Positions 35,954-44,180 of a DNA stretch of 64,000 nt are shown piece by piece (the stretch's first letter is position 1; every line of letters starts with the position of its first letter). The translations under genes were made by a program, and so were the position numbers. This DNA is from Acidimangrovimonas sediminis. GTDB lineage: Bacteria > Pseudomonadota > Alphaproteobacteria > Rhodobacterales > Rhodobacteraceae. The stretch is taken from contig NZ_PHSN01000012.1 in NCBI RefSeq assembly GCF_002871005.1, positions 1 to 64,000 on the forward strand, written 5' to 3'. The notes under the pieces were generated by a model. That model had not been told where the DNA came from and searched no databases. It saw only the letters and a program-made list of their open reading frames with translations.

Positions 35954-36993
35954 TCGTCGATATCCTCTTCGGAATGCGCGAAGGTGTAGGAACGCCACAT
36001 CAGCACCGGTATCAGGACGCCGAACACGATGACTTCCTTGAAGGCGCTGTTCTGGAAGGCGGCAAAGCTTTCGAGGATGCCGACGAACAGCGCGCCGATG
36101 GCGGTGACCGGAAAGCTTACCAGTCCGCCGATAATGGCGCCGACGAAGGCCTTCAGCCCGATCAGAAAGCCCGAATCGTAGAAGATCGTGTTGACCGGCG
36201 AGATCAGGATCCCCGAGATGCCCGCCAGAAGCGAGCCCAGCAGGTAGGCGATCGTGCCCGCCCGTTCCGGGCGGATCCCCATCAGCCGGGCGCCGGTGCG
36301 GTTCACCGCGGTCGCATGCAGCGACTTGCCGGTGATGGTGAATTCGAAGAACAGGAACAGCAGGCCGCTGAAGATCACTGCCGCCGCCATGATCATCAGG
36401 GTCTGGCCCGACACCGGCACGCCCGCAACCATGACCATGTAGTCCGACATCGGCTCCGTCCGCACGCCCTCGGGCCCGAAGAACAGAAGGCCGAGGCCCA
36501 CCAGCGCGAAATGCAGCGCGACCGAGACGGTCAGCAGCAGAAGGACGGTGCCATCCGCGATCGGGCGGAACACCACCCGGTCGAGAAGCGGCGCGATCGG
36601 AAGGATCAGCGCCAGCGCAAGGATGATCGTTACCGGCAGCGGCAGGGTCATCCCCGCCGTGGCCCAGACCGCCGCCGCCGGAATGAGCGGCAGCACGAGG
36701 TAGAACAGCAATGCCCGCGGGATCTGCCCGGGCCGGCGCGCCCGCGCAAGGCGGATCACCTCCAGTAGCGTTGCAAGCGCCGCCAGTGCGGCCACCAGCC
36801 CGACGGTGCCGGGCAGGTGCTTGGTCTGAAGGGCCGACAGCGTCAGCGCGGTAAAGGCCGCGATGTCGCCGAACGGCACGAAGATGACCCGCGTGACCGC
36901 GAAGATCAGCACGAAGCCGAGCGCGATCAGCACATAGATCGACCCCGTCGTCACGCCGTCGACGGTCAGGAAGGCGGCAATCTGTGCCGTCAT
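35950..36993 (-). CDS. livH: Liv-type ABC transporter permease LivH
   Basis: A 347-residue membrane permease of the LivH family. The N-terminal VDGVTTGSIYVLIALGFVLIFAVTR is typical, and the C-terminal half has FEFTITGKSLHATAVNRTGARLMGI followed by the conserved GILISPVN and FVGAIIGGLVSFP segments. It is about 50 residues longer than the usual LivH because of an extra hydrophobic stretch in the first half (residues 70-130). It lies 34 bp downstream of livK and overlaps the LivM-LivG gene. Confidence 0.92.
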   Translation of the reverse strand: MTAQIAAFLTVDGVTTGSIYVLIALGFVLIFAVTRVIFVPFGDIAAFTALTLSALQTKHLPGTVGLVAALAALATLLEVIRLARARRPGQIPRALLFYLVLPLIPAAAVWATAGMTLPLPVTIILALALILPIAPLLDRVVFRPIADGTVLLLLTVSVALHFALVGLGLLFFGPEGVRTEPMSDYMVMVAGVPVSGQTLMIMAAAVIFSGLLFLFFEFTITGKSLHATAVNRTGARLMGIRPERAGTIAYLLGSLLAGISGILISPVNTIFYDSGFLIGLKAFVGAIIGGLVSFPVTAIGALFVGILESFAAFQNSAFKEVIVFGVLIPVLMWRSYTFAHSEEDIDE

Positions 36994-37027
36994 CGCTTTG
37001 CCCGCCGCTGCCGGAACCCTTTGCGCA

Positions 37028-38233
37028 TCACGGCTGATAGATCCACTTGCCGTCTTCCAGCTTCACCACGACAAGGCCGCGCTCGTCGGTGTTGTAGGCC
37101 TTGCCCGGCTTGAAGTTGTAGATCGCATGCACCCCGGCAAGGTTCTTGTCGGCATAGATGCCGTCCATGATCGCCTTGTGGAAGGCGTCGGTGCCGGGCT
37201 TCACGCCCTTGTCCAGCGCGTAGTGCATGGCGTTCAGCAACACCAGCCAGCCGTCGAAGGTGTAGCCGGAGAAGCCGTCATCGGCCTCGCCGCCGTTGAC
37301 CTTCTTGAAGATCTCGTGGAACTCGGTCCCGATCTTCTTCGAGAAATGGTCGGCGGGCAGCTGGCTGGTGACGATCACCGGCCCGGCCGAGACCTCAACC
37401 CCGTTCACCGCCTTGCCGCCCACACGGATGAAGTCGCGGTTCAGAAGGGCGGGCGTGCCGTAGAACTGGCCCTTGTAACCCAGCTGGCGCAGCGTGATCA
37501 GCGGCAGCGCCGCCTGCGTGGCCGAGCCGCCGTCGAGCAGCGCGTCGGGCTTTGTCGACAGCACCTTGAGCGCCTGCGCCTGCACGCTGGTGTCGGTGCG
37601 CGAATACCGCTCGTTCGTCGTGATTTCGGGGCCGTCGCCATCCTTGTGGGCGGCCATCGCGCCGTTGTAGACAAGATCGCCCCAGGCGTCGGAATAGCCG
37701 ATGAAGCCCGCGGTCTTGACCCCGTCCTTCTTCATCTTCTCGGCGATCACCTTGATCATCAGCGACGGAAGCTGCGGCATCGCCACGCCCCACAGGTTGC
37801 CATCCGCCGGCGTCTTGATGTTGACCGGCGAGATCGCGATGAACGGCACCTTGAGCTCGTTTGCGACCGCGAACATCGCGTTGGTCGAGGTGGCCGAGGA
37901 GGTGCCGATGATCGCGTCGACATGCTCCTGCTGGATCAGCTTTCGGGCCTCCTGGCTTGCGGTCGCGGGGTCGGATCCGTCGTCAAGTCGGATCAGCTTG
38001 ATCTTCTGTCCGTCGATCTCGTCCTTGTAGGCATAGGCCGCAGTCATGCCCTTGTCGTAGAGCACGCCGATCGAGGCCGACGGCCCGCTCAGCGAGGTGA
38101 CGAAGCCGATCGTGATGTCGGCCCGGGCCATCCCGGCCCCGGTGGTGGCGGCAAGGGTCGCCGCCAGCGTCAGCGCGAAACGGTTGCGGCCCCGGCGTCG
38201 GGGAACGGACCCGTTCATGTGGGTAGGTGTCAT
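37028..38233 (-). CDS. Liv-type periplasmic substrate-binding protein
   Basis: A 401-residue type I periplasmic binding protein. A long N-terminal region (RRRGRNRFALTLAATLAATTGAGMARA; the signal peptide ends near residue 38) is followed by ITIGFVTSLSGPSASIG. The ATG at 38233 gives the longest plausible signal peptide; an ATG five codons on is equally possible. It is first in the importer operon, as is usual for the most abundant component, behind the operator D promoter. The ligand is unknown; an aromatic or indole acid is inferred from co-regulation. Confidence 0.92.
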   Translation of the reverse strand: MTPTHMNGSVPRRRGRNRFALTLAATLAATTGAGMARADITIGFVTSLSGPSASIGVLYDKGMTAAYAYKDEIDGQKIKLIRLDDGSDPATASQEARKLIQQEHVDAIIGTSSATSTNAMFAVANELKVPFIAISPVNIKTPADGNLWGVAMPQLPSLMIKVIAEKMKKDGVKTAGFIGYSDAWGDLVYNGAMAAHKDGDGPEITTNERYSRTDTSVQAQALKVLSTKPDALLDGGSATQAALPLITLRQLGYKGQFYGTPALLNRDFIRVGGKAVNGVEVSAGPVIVTSQLPADHFSKKIGTEFHEIFKKVNGGEADDGFSGYTFDGWLVLLNAMHYALDKGVKPGTDAFHKAIMDGIYADKNLAGVHAIYNFKPGKAYNTDERGLVVVKLEDGKWIYQP

Positions 38234-38548
38234 GCGAAGCTCCCTGTCGTGGTCATGTCGGGCGGCGATGCCGTCCTGATCGGTCGGGCCGGGGTTTCGA
38301 ACGCCTGCCCTCACCCGCCACGTCGCCATGCCCACCCGCGGTGCGGCATGACGCCCGGATCCCGGCGCGGCGACAAGCAGAGCTGACTTCTTTCCCCTGT
38401 TATTATTTGAAGCTTAAAGTGGTTGCGTTCGCGCTGTCAATAAGCCTGTGGACCCTCTGCCGCCGATCCCCGGGCCCCAGGCAACCCCTCTCCCCTTCCA
38501 GCCCGTGGCGAGCGGAAGGCCTGGGTTCATGTCACGAAGACGCGGTAC
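38234..38548 (-). promoter_or_regulatory. 315-bp gene-free region with operator D and the promoter of the Liv operon
   Basis: On the minus strand TTGACA (38440-38435) is separated by 17 nt from TTAAGC (38417-38412), and TTGAAGCTTAAA at 38407-38418 (plus-strand reading, one base from TTTAAGCTTAAA) covers the -10. This is the best-formed promoter of the four. The rest, between 38441 and 38548, is the tail behind the GlxA-type regulator gene and shows nothing else I can name. About 170 bases of leader lie between the promoter and livK. Confidence 0.65.
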
Positions 38549-39571
38549 TCAGCGTCCTGCGGAAAGGCGGGCCGCCTCGTGGCGCAGCGCCGCGCGGTGC
38601 TGCTTGCGCATCCGCAGGGGCGTGGTGCCATAAACCTCGCGGTAGACCATGGAGAACCGCTCGGGGAAGCCACAGGCAAGGCCGATTTCCTGGATGCTCA
38701 TGCCGGTGTTCAGCAGAAGGTTGTGCGCACGCGCCAGCCGCAGCCGCCGGTAATAGGCGTTGGGCGAGGCGGCGAGCCGGTCCTGGAACCGCCGCTCCAG
38801 CGACCGGCTGGAAACGTGCAGCATGCCGGCGATCTCGCGGATCGGCATCGGGATCTCGATATTGTCCTTCATGATCCGGATCGACCGGTCGAGCAGGTCG
38901 TCGCCAGTGACCGGACCGCGCGCCCCGCCGTAGGGTTGTTGCGAGGCGAGGTCGCGGATCCTCTCGTGCAGGAAGATGTCGGTCAGCGTCGTCAGGTCGG
39001 CCGGGCCGATATGGCCGCGGATAAGCGACAGCACGACGTCAAGCGTGCTGCCCATCCCCGCGCAGGTGACGATCCGGCCCTGCTGGCTGGCGAGCCGGGC
39101 CTCGGCATCGAAGGGTTGAGGGCGTTCGCGCAGGATCGCGGCGTTTTCCCAGTGGGTCGAGAGACGCGCGGCCCGGGCGCGGTTCTCGGCGATGAAGCGG
39201 GTCGCGGCCTCGGCCAGCAGGAAGGCGGTGGCGCCACGGCTGGTGTAGCGGTTGATCGCCGAACCAAGCGACAGCGCGGGCGTGTCGGGGTTGCTGTTGC
39301 CGACGACGAAGAGATAGGACGCCGCGGGGCGCGCCGGGATCGTCTCGGTGCGCAGGATCGCGCCGCTCGAACTGGCCACATCGCCGCCCCGCTCCGACCG
39401 GACGGCCCAGTCGAACACCTGGCGCGCAGCGACGCGGTTGGCGATGCGCAGCGCGTCGGCGATGGCGGCGAATTCGGTCAGCACGAAGCCCGGCGCCACG
39501 ATGATGTCGAAGGTCACGAGCCGGTCGGGAACCTTGGCGGCCGGCTCAGGGAGAGGATGGTGCAGCGTCAT
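38549..39571 (-). CDS. GlxA-family transcriptional regulator (DJ-1/PfpI domain plus AraC HTH)
   Basis: A 340-residue regulator. Residues about 18-200 form a DJ-1/PfpI-like domain with the elbow cysteine in TCAGMGSTLD (Cys-170); the C-terminal AraC-type DNA-binding domain has two helix-turn-helices, around IREIAGMLHVSSRSLERRFQ and SIQEIGLACGFPERFSMVYRE. Relatives control use of choline, carnitine, arginine and related nitrogen compounds. It is the last gene of the potBCAD-oxidase run on the minus strand, 42 bp after the oxidase, so it most likely regulates that system rather than the Liv island downstream. Confidence 0.9.
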   Translation of the reverse strand: MTLHHPLPEPAAKVPDRLVTFDIIVAPGFVLTEFAAIADALRIANRVAARQVFDWAVRSERGGDVASSSGAILRTETIPARPAASYLFVVGNSNPDTPALSLGSAINRYTSRGATAFLLAEAATRFIAENRARAARLSTHWENAAILRERPQPFDAEARLASQQGRIVTCAGMGSTLDVVLSLIRGHIGPADLTTLTDIFLHERIRDLASQQPYGGARGPVTGDDLLDRSIRIMKDNIEIPMPIREIAGMLHVSSRSLERRFQDRLAASPNAYYRRLRLARAHNLLLNTGMSIQEIGLACGFPERFSMVYREVYGTTPLRMRKQHRAALRHEAARLSAGR

Positions 39572-39613
39572 CTCGGTGTCTCCTGCGGGCCGCCCCGGAC
39601 GACGGGCGGCCGG

Positions 39614-41059
39614 TCACAGGAACAGCTTGCTCGGGTTCATGATGCCGTTCGGGTCGAACACCGCCTTGATCCCCTTCATCAGGGCAATCTCGACCGGCTG
39701 CGCGGATTTCGCAAGCCGTCCGCGATAGCTCAGCCCGATGCCGTGCTCGGCGGTGATGGAACCCTTCAGTTCGGCCACCACCCCGTCGATGATCTCGTCC
39801 AACACGGCCGAGACTTCCATATAGGCGTCGCGGTCGGCGAAACGGTCCTTCGCGAACATCACCACGAGGTGCATGTTGCCGTCTCCCATGTGCCCCACGT
39901 AAAGCGGCAGGGCCTCGGGGAAGCGGGCGACGATCCGCGCGCGGGTCAAATCGACATAGGCCTGTTGCGCCTCGAGCGGGACAGAGCTGTCATGCGACAT
40001 GTTCGGCCCGGCGTGGCGGATCGCGTCGGAGACCGCGTGGCGCAGGAACCAGAAATCCTCGGCCTGGGCCGCGTTCTGGGCGATCACCGCGTCCCGGGCG
40101 TGGCCCTCCTCCAGCGCGGCGGCCAGCGCCTCCTCGAACGCGCCGCGCAGGTCGGCGTCGGCCCGGCCGTCACAGACCTCCAGCAGCAGCGTCCAGCGCG
40201 GTACCGTCTCGAACGGCATCCGCGCGTCTTTCATCTCGCGCAGGATCAGGCGGATGTAATCGGCCTCCGTGATTTCGGCCGAGGTGACGCGCTCGCCGAA
40301 AGCCGCCTTCATGTGGCGCAGGATCACCAGCGCGTCGTCGACGCTTTCGACCGCGACAAGCGCGGTTTCGCGGCTCAGGGGCGCAGGGGCGATCTTCATC
40401 ACTGCGGCGGTGATCACCCCGAGCGTCCCCTCCGAGCCGATGAACAGCTGTCGGATGTCATAGCCGGTGTTGTCCTTGCGCAGACGGGTCAGCCCGTCAA
40501 GCACCTCACCCGACGGCAGCACGACCTCGAGCCCGAGCACGAGGTGCCGCGTCACACCGTAGCGGATCGCCGCCGTTCCGCCCGCGTTGGTGGCGATGTT
40601 GCCCCCGATTTGGCAACTGCCCTCGGAACTGAGGCTGAGCGGGAAATACATGCCCTGCGCATCCGCCGTCTCCTGCAGCGCCTGCAGGACGCACCCGGCC
40701 TCAACCGTCATCGTCTCGTCCAGGACCGAGATGTCGCGGATCCGGTTCAGACGCCGGAGCGACAGGCCGATGCCGGGGATCTCAACCCCGTCCGGGCCGG
40801 TCTTGCCGCGCACGGCAGCCCCGCCGACAAGGCCGGTATTTCCACCGATTGGCGTGACCGGCACGCCGCGCGCGTTGCACAGCGCCATGATCGCGCTCAC
40901 CTCGGCCGTGTCGGCCGGCTCGACAACGCAGAGCGCCTGCCCCTCGTAGCTGCGGCGGACGTCGATCATGTAGCCGGCAATCCGGTCGGCGGCGGTCAGC
41001 ACATGGGCCTCGCCGGTGATCGCGGCGAGAGCGGTAAGGAAGTCTGTCGTGTCGAGCAT
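39614..41059 (-). CDS. FAD-linked oxidase (GlcD / D-2-hydroxyacid dehydrogenase type)
   Basis: A 481-residue member of the VAO/GlcD family. It has the FAD-binding PIGGNTGLVGGA near residue 68 and GGNIATNAGGT near residue 130, and the C-terminal substrate domain with GHMGDGNMH and EHGIGL. Relatives oxidise D-lactate, glycolate or D-2-hydroxyglutarate. The ATG at 41059 is preferred because an upstream alternative at 41128 would be translated through an 8-bp hairpin and into the potD end. Its place in a transporter operon suggests it handles a hydroxy acid from the imported compound. Confidence 0.9.
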   Translation of the reverse strand: MLDTTDFLTALAAITGEAHVLTAADRIAGYMIDVRRSYEGQALCVVEPADTAEVSAIMALCNARGVPVTPIGGNTGLVGGAAVRGKTGPDGVEIPGIGLSLRRLNRIRDISVLDETMTVEAGCVLQALQETADAQGMYFPLSLSSEGSCQIGGNIATNAGGTAAIRYGVTRHLVLGLEVVLPSGEVLDGLTRLRKDNTGYDIRQLFIGSEGTLGVITAAVMKIAPAPLSRETALVAVESVDDALVILRHMKAAFGERVTSAEITEADYIRLILREMKDARMPFETVPRWTLLLEVCDGRADADLRGAFEEALAAALEEGHARDAVIAQNAAQAEDFWFLRHAVSDAIRHAGPNMSHDSSVPLEAQQAYVDLTRARIVARFPEALPLYVGHMGDGNMHLVVMFAKDRFADRDAYMEVSAVLDEIIDGVVAELKGSITAEHGIGLSYRGRLAKSAQPVEIALMKGIKAVFDPNGIMNPSKLFL

Positions 41060-41078
41060 CGTGTACCGTAGGGAGGGG

Positions 41079-41103
41079 ACCGCCCCGAAGACCCCGGGGC
41101 GGT
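41079..41103 (-). other. Intercistronic hairpin between potD and the FAD-linked oxidase
   Basis: ACCGCCCC at 41079-41086 pairs with GGGGCGGT at 41096-41103 around a 9-nt loop. No T-run follows on the minus strand, so it is not a classical terminator. It sits just after potD and could protect the upstream transcript or lower expression of the oxidase and regulator. Confidence 0.55.
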
Positions 41104-41112
41104 CGGTGGGGA

Positions 41113-42171
41113 TCAGGAGATCATCCATTCCGAATAGCGGCGCTGGACGGCATCGAAGTTGTCACCCCACCACTCGGCGTTGATGATGACGTTCTTGCCG
41201 TTGCCGAGGTCGGGCAGATAGCCACCCTCGGAACTGGCCTTGATGTCGTCGAGCACGGACTGGACGTTGGGCACGAAATACCCCGCCAGAGACCAGGCCT
41301 TCTGCTGCTTCGGCTTGAGGCAGAACTCGACGAACTGCATCGCCGCTTCCTTGTTCTTCGACCCCTTGGGAATGGCGAAGAAGTCGAGCGAGTTGTTGGT
41401 CTGCTCGAACGAGAAATCGAGGTTGGCGCCGTTCGTCACGGCAGCTTTCACGCGGTTGTAGTAGCTGTAGGAGAAATCGGCCTCGTTCTGCACGACAGAG
41501 CTGACCTGCTCGGGCGTGGAGCTTGCGAATTTGGAGATGTGCGGCTTCAGCTCGTCGAGCTTCTTGAACGCGCGGTCCACGTCGAGCGGGTAGAGATCCT
41601 TGGGCGCGACACCGTCGGCAACCAGCGCGGCCTCAAGTGCCTCGGGCGCGAGGTGACGCATACAGCGGCGGCCGGGGAATTTCTCGACGTCGTAGAACCC
41701 CGCGAAATCCACCGGGTGCTTGTCGGGATTGCGCTTGGTGTCCCACAGGATCCCGCCGCTGTAGAGATACATCGGCATGTAGAATTCGTTCGGCTTTTCC
41801 ACCAGGCCCGAGGTCTTCAGCAGCGCGTCGTCGAGCGGCTCCCACAGCTTGTCCTTGGCACCGGAGGTGGCAAAGGCGGCCGGCGCGTCGACCACGTCCC
41901 AGGTGACGGAGTTGCTCAGGACCTGCGCCTTGACCTTGGCCATGTCGCCATTGTCGACAAGCTGCACCTCGATCCCGGTCTCGGCGGTGAAGGGTTCAAC
42001 GAAATTCGCCTTGACCATGTTGTGGTAATTGCCGCCCCAGGAGGTGACGGTGATCTTCTTGTCAGCAGCCCGGGCACGCCCGGTGAAGACGGCCGGCGCG
42101 GCAAGCACGGTGGCCCCGGCGGCGACGCCGCGCAGAAGGCCCCGGCGGGTAAGATCGGTCTTTCTGGTCAT
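41113..42171 (-). CDS. Spermidine/putrescine-type periplasmic binding protein (PotD family)
   Basis: A 352-residue type II periplasmic binding protein with a twin-arginine-like leader, TRRGLLRGVAAGATVLAAPAVF, cleaved after ARA near residue 35, and the PotD-type start ITVTSWGGNYHN. It follows potA by 51 bp, a gap with an ordinary ribosome-binding site. The polyamine-binding aspartates of true PotD cannot be confirmed by eye, and this subfamily (TIGR-type PotD-like) binds varied amines and opines, so the ligand is open. Confidence 0.88.
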   Translation of the reverse strand: MTRKTDLTRRGLLRGVAAGATVLAAPAVFTGRARAADKKITVTSWGGNYHNMVKANFVEPFTAETGIEVQLVDNGDMAKVKAQVLSNSVTWDVVDAPAAFATSGAKDKLWEPLDDALLKTSGLVEKPNEFYMPMYLYSGGILWDTKRNPDKHPVDFAGFYDVEKFPGRRCMRHLAPEALEAALVADGVAPKDLYPLDVDRAFKKLDELKPHISKFASSTPEQVSSVVQNEADFSYSYYNRVKAAVTNGANLDFSFEQTNNSLDFFAIPKGSKNKEAAMQFVEFCLKPKQQKAWSLAGYFVPNVQSVLDDIKASSEGGYLPDLGNGKNVIINAEWWGDNFDAVQRRYSEWMIS

Positions 42172-42222
42172 GTCAAAGTCTCCCTGTGATTGCTGGTCGT
42201 GCTTCTTGTTTCAGTGCCTGTT

Positions 42223-43386
42223 TCAGGTCTTGCCGAACTCGGGATCGGGCGGCAGCAGCCGGGCCGCATCGGGCCCCCAGCCGACCCGAAGCCGCGCGCC
42301 GCGCTGCGGCCGGGCCCGGTGCGCCGAGCTGCCCTCCTGCACGATCAGCCGATGGCCGTTGTCCGCCTCGAGGTAGTGCCGCAGGACGCCCCCCAGCACG
42401 ATCGAGTCGCGTACCGTCGCCTCGATTCCGGGCCAGCCGGATGCGGCATCGGAGGCGGGATCGAAGCGCATCGCCTCGGGACGGACCATCAGCACGCCCG
42501 CGCCCGTGGCCGGGGCGCCGGGCTGCGGCGCCGGCAGGGGCAGCGCGCCAAGCGACGTCCTGAACTGACCGGCCGACGCGTCGATCGTGCCCTCGACCAA
42601 GTTGGAACTGCCGAGGAAATCCGCCGCGAACAATGTCCGGGGGCGGAAGTAAAGGTCTTCCGGCGCGCCCTGCTGTTCGATCCGACCCTTGCGCATCAGG
42701 ACGATCCGGTCCGACATCGACAGCGCCTCTTCCTGGTCGTGGGTGACGTAGATCATCGTCACCCCCAACTCGGCATGCAGGCGCTTGATCTCCAGCTGCA
42801 TGTCCTCGCGCAGTTTCTTGTCCAGCGCGCCGAGGGGTTCGTCCATCAGGATGATCGAGGGTTCGTAGACGATGCAGCGCGCGAGCGAGATCCGCTGCTG
42901 CTGCCCACCCGAAAGCTGCTTCGGCTTGCGGTCGGCCACGTGTGCCAGCTGCACCAGCTTCAGCGCGCCCTGCACCCGTCTGGCGATCTCTTCCTTCGAC
43001 AGGCGACGCACCTGAAGCGGGAAGGCGATGTTCTGAAACACCGTCATGTGCGGCATCAGCGCGTAGTTCTGGAACACCATGCCAAGGCCGCGCTTGTTGG
43101 TCGGCAGGTGGGTGGCATCGCGGCCGTCGATCTCGATCCGGCCGCCGCTGGGCTGGGTCATCCCGGCAATCAGGTTCAGAAGCGTCGACTTGCCCGAACC
43201 GGAGGGCCCGAGGAGCGTCACGAACTCTCCCTTGCGCACCGAAAGGTCTACCTGGTCGAGGGCGGTGAACGTGCCGTAGGTCCGGGTCAGGCCGGTAACG
43301 CGGATCATCTGGGTCGCGGAATCTGTCATCCGGTTGATCCCTTCTTCTGCAGTGGGGGTCGGGGGCGGCGTCATCGGCGCGTTCAC
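42223..43386 (-). CDS. PotA-type ABC transporter ATPase
   Basis: A 387-residue ATPase. It has Walker A GPSGSGKSTLLN, signature LSGGQQQRISLARC, Walker B IILMDEPLGALD and a C-terminal TOBE domain (VLMVRPEAMRF). A GTG start at 43386 is favoured: it overlaps the PotC stop (GTGA) and has AAGGAG eight bases upstream inside the potC end, whereas the ATGs at 43374 and 43329 lack such a site. It drives import through PotB/PotC. Confidence 0.92.
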   Translation of the reverse strand: MNAPMTPPPTPTAEEGINRMTDSATQMIRVTGLTRTYGTFTALDQVDLSVRKGEFVTLLGPSGSGKSTLLNLIAGMTQPSGGRIEIDGRDATHLPTNKRGLGMVFQNYALMPHMTVFQNIAFPLQVRRLSKEEIARRVQGALKLVQLAHVADRKPKQLSGGQQQRISLARCIVYEPSIILMDEPLGALDKKLREDMQLEIKRLHAELGVTMIYVTHDQEEALSMSDRIVLMRKGRIEQQGAPEDLYFRPRTLFAADFLGSSNLVEGTIDASAGQFRTSLGALPLPAPQPGAPATGAGVLMVRPEAMRFDPASDAASGWPGIEATVRDSIVLGGVLRHYLEADNGHRLIVQEGSSAHRARPQRGARLRVGWGPDAARLLPPDPEFGKT

Positions 43387-44180
43387 TGGCTGCGCTCCTT
43401 GCGTTCAAGCCGCATCATCGCGACGGCAAGCAGGAGCGAGACCAGCGTCAGCAGCGTCGAAACCGCCGCGATGATGGGCGAGATTTCCCAGCGCAGCGCG
43501 CTGTACATCTTGACCGGCAAAGTCTCCGTGTCCGGGCCGGTGATGAAATAGGCCACGATCACCTCGTCGAGGGAGATCAGGAAGGCGAAGAGCGCCCCCG
43601 CCGCAATCCCCGACTTCAGCTGCGGCAGCACGACGCGGAAGAAGATACGCACCTTCGACGCCCCCATGATCAGCGACACCTGCTCGTACGACCGATCGAG
43701 ATGGCGCAGCGATGCGCCGACCGATGTCATCATGAAGGGTGTGGCCAGCATGGTATGGGCAAGCACGACTGTCAGGGTATGGTTCAGCATCCCGAAAGGT
43801 GCCAGTTCGAGATACAGCCCGAGGGCCAGCACGATCACCGGCACCAGCAGAGGCCCCATGGCCAACGCCGTCAGGATCCGCCCGCCGGGCATCCGCGCAC
43901 GCTGCAGCGCATAGGCGGCGGGCACCACCAGCAGGGTCGTCATTACGGTCACGCAAAGCGCGATCACGAGGCTGCGCAGCAGCGTGCCCCACCACGCCGG
44001 CTGGGTGAAGAACTCGCGGTAAAGCTCCAGCGACCACGTCTTGGGAGGGAAGTGCAGATCCCCGCCACCGCCGAAGGAGATCGGGATCACGACCAGCGAC
44101 GGCGCCATCAGGAAGATGTAGCAGATCCAGGCCAGAACCGGCACCAGAAGCGGCCCTGCAATGCGCGACAGGCGGGTCAT
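43383..44180 (-). CDS. PotC-type ABC transporter permease
   Basis: A 265-residue binding-protein-dependent permease with six predicted membrane segments, beginning LLVPVLAWICYIFLMAPSL, and the ATPase-contact EAA-like loop EQVSLIMGASKVRIFFRVVLPQL. It overlaps potB and potA by 4 bp each, so the transporter genes are translationally coupled. Confidence 0.92.
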   Translation of the reverse strand: MTRLSRIAGPLLVPVLAWICYIFLMAPSLVVIPISFGGGGDLHFPPKTWSLELYREFFTQPAWWGTLLRSLVIALCVTVMTTLLVVPAAYALQRARMPGGRILTALAMGPLLVPVIVLALGLYLELAPFGMLNHTLTVVLAHTMLATPFMMTSVGASLRHLDRSYEQVSLIMGASKVRIFFRVVLPQLKSGIAAGALFAFLISLDEVIVAYFITGPDTETLPVKMYSALRWEISPIIAAVSTLLTLVSLLLAVAMMRLERKERSQ

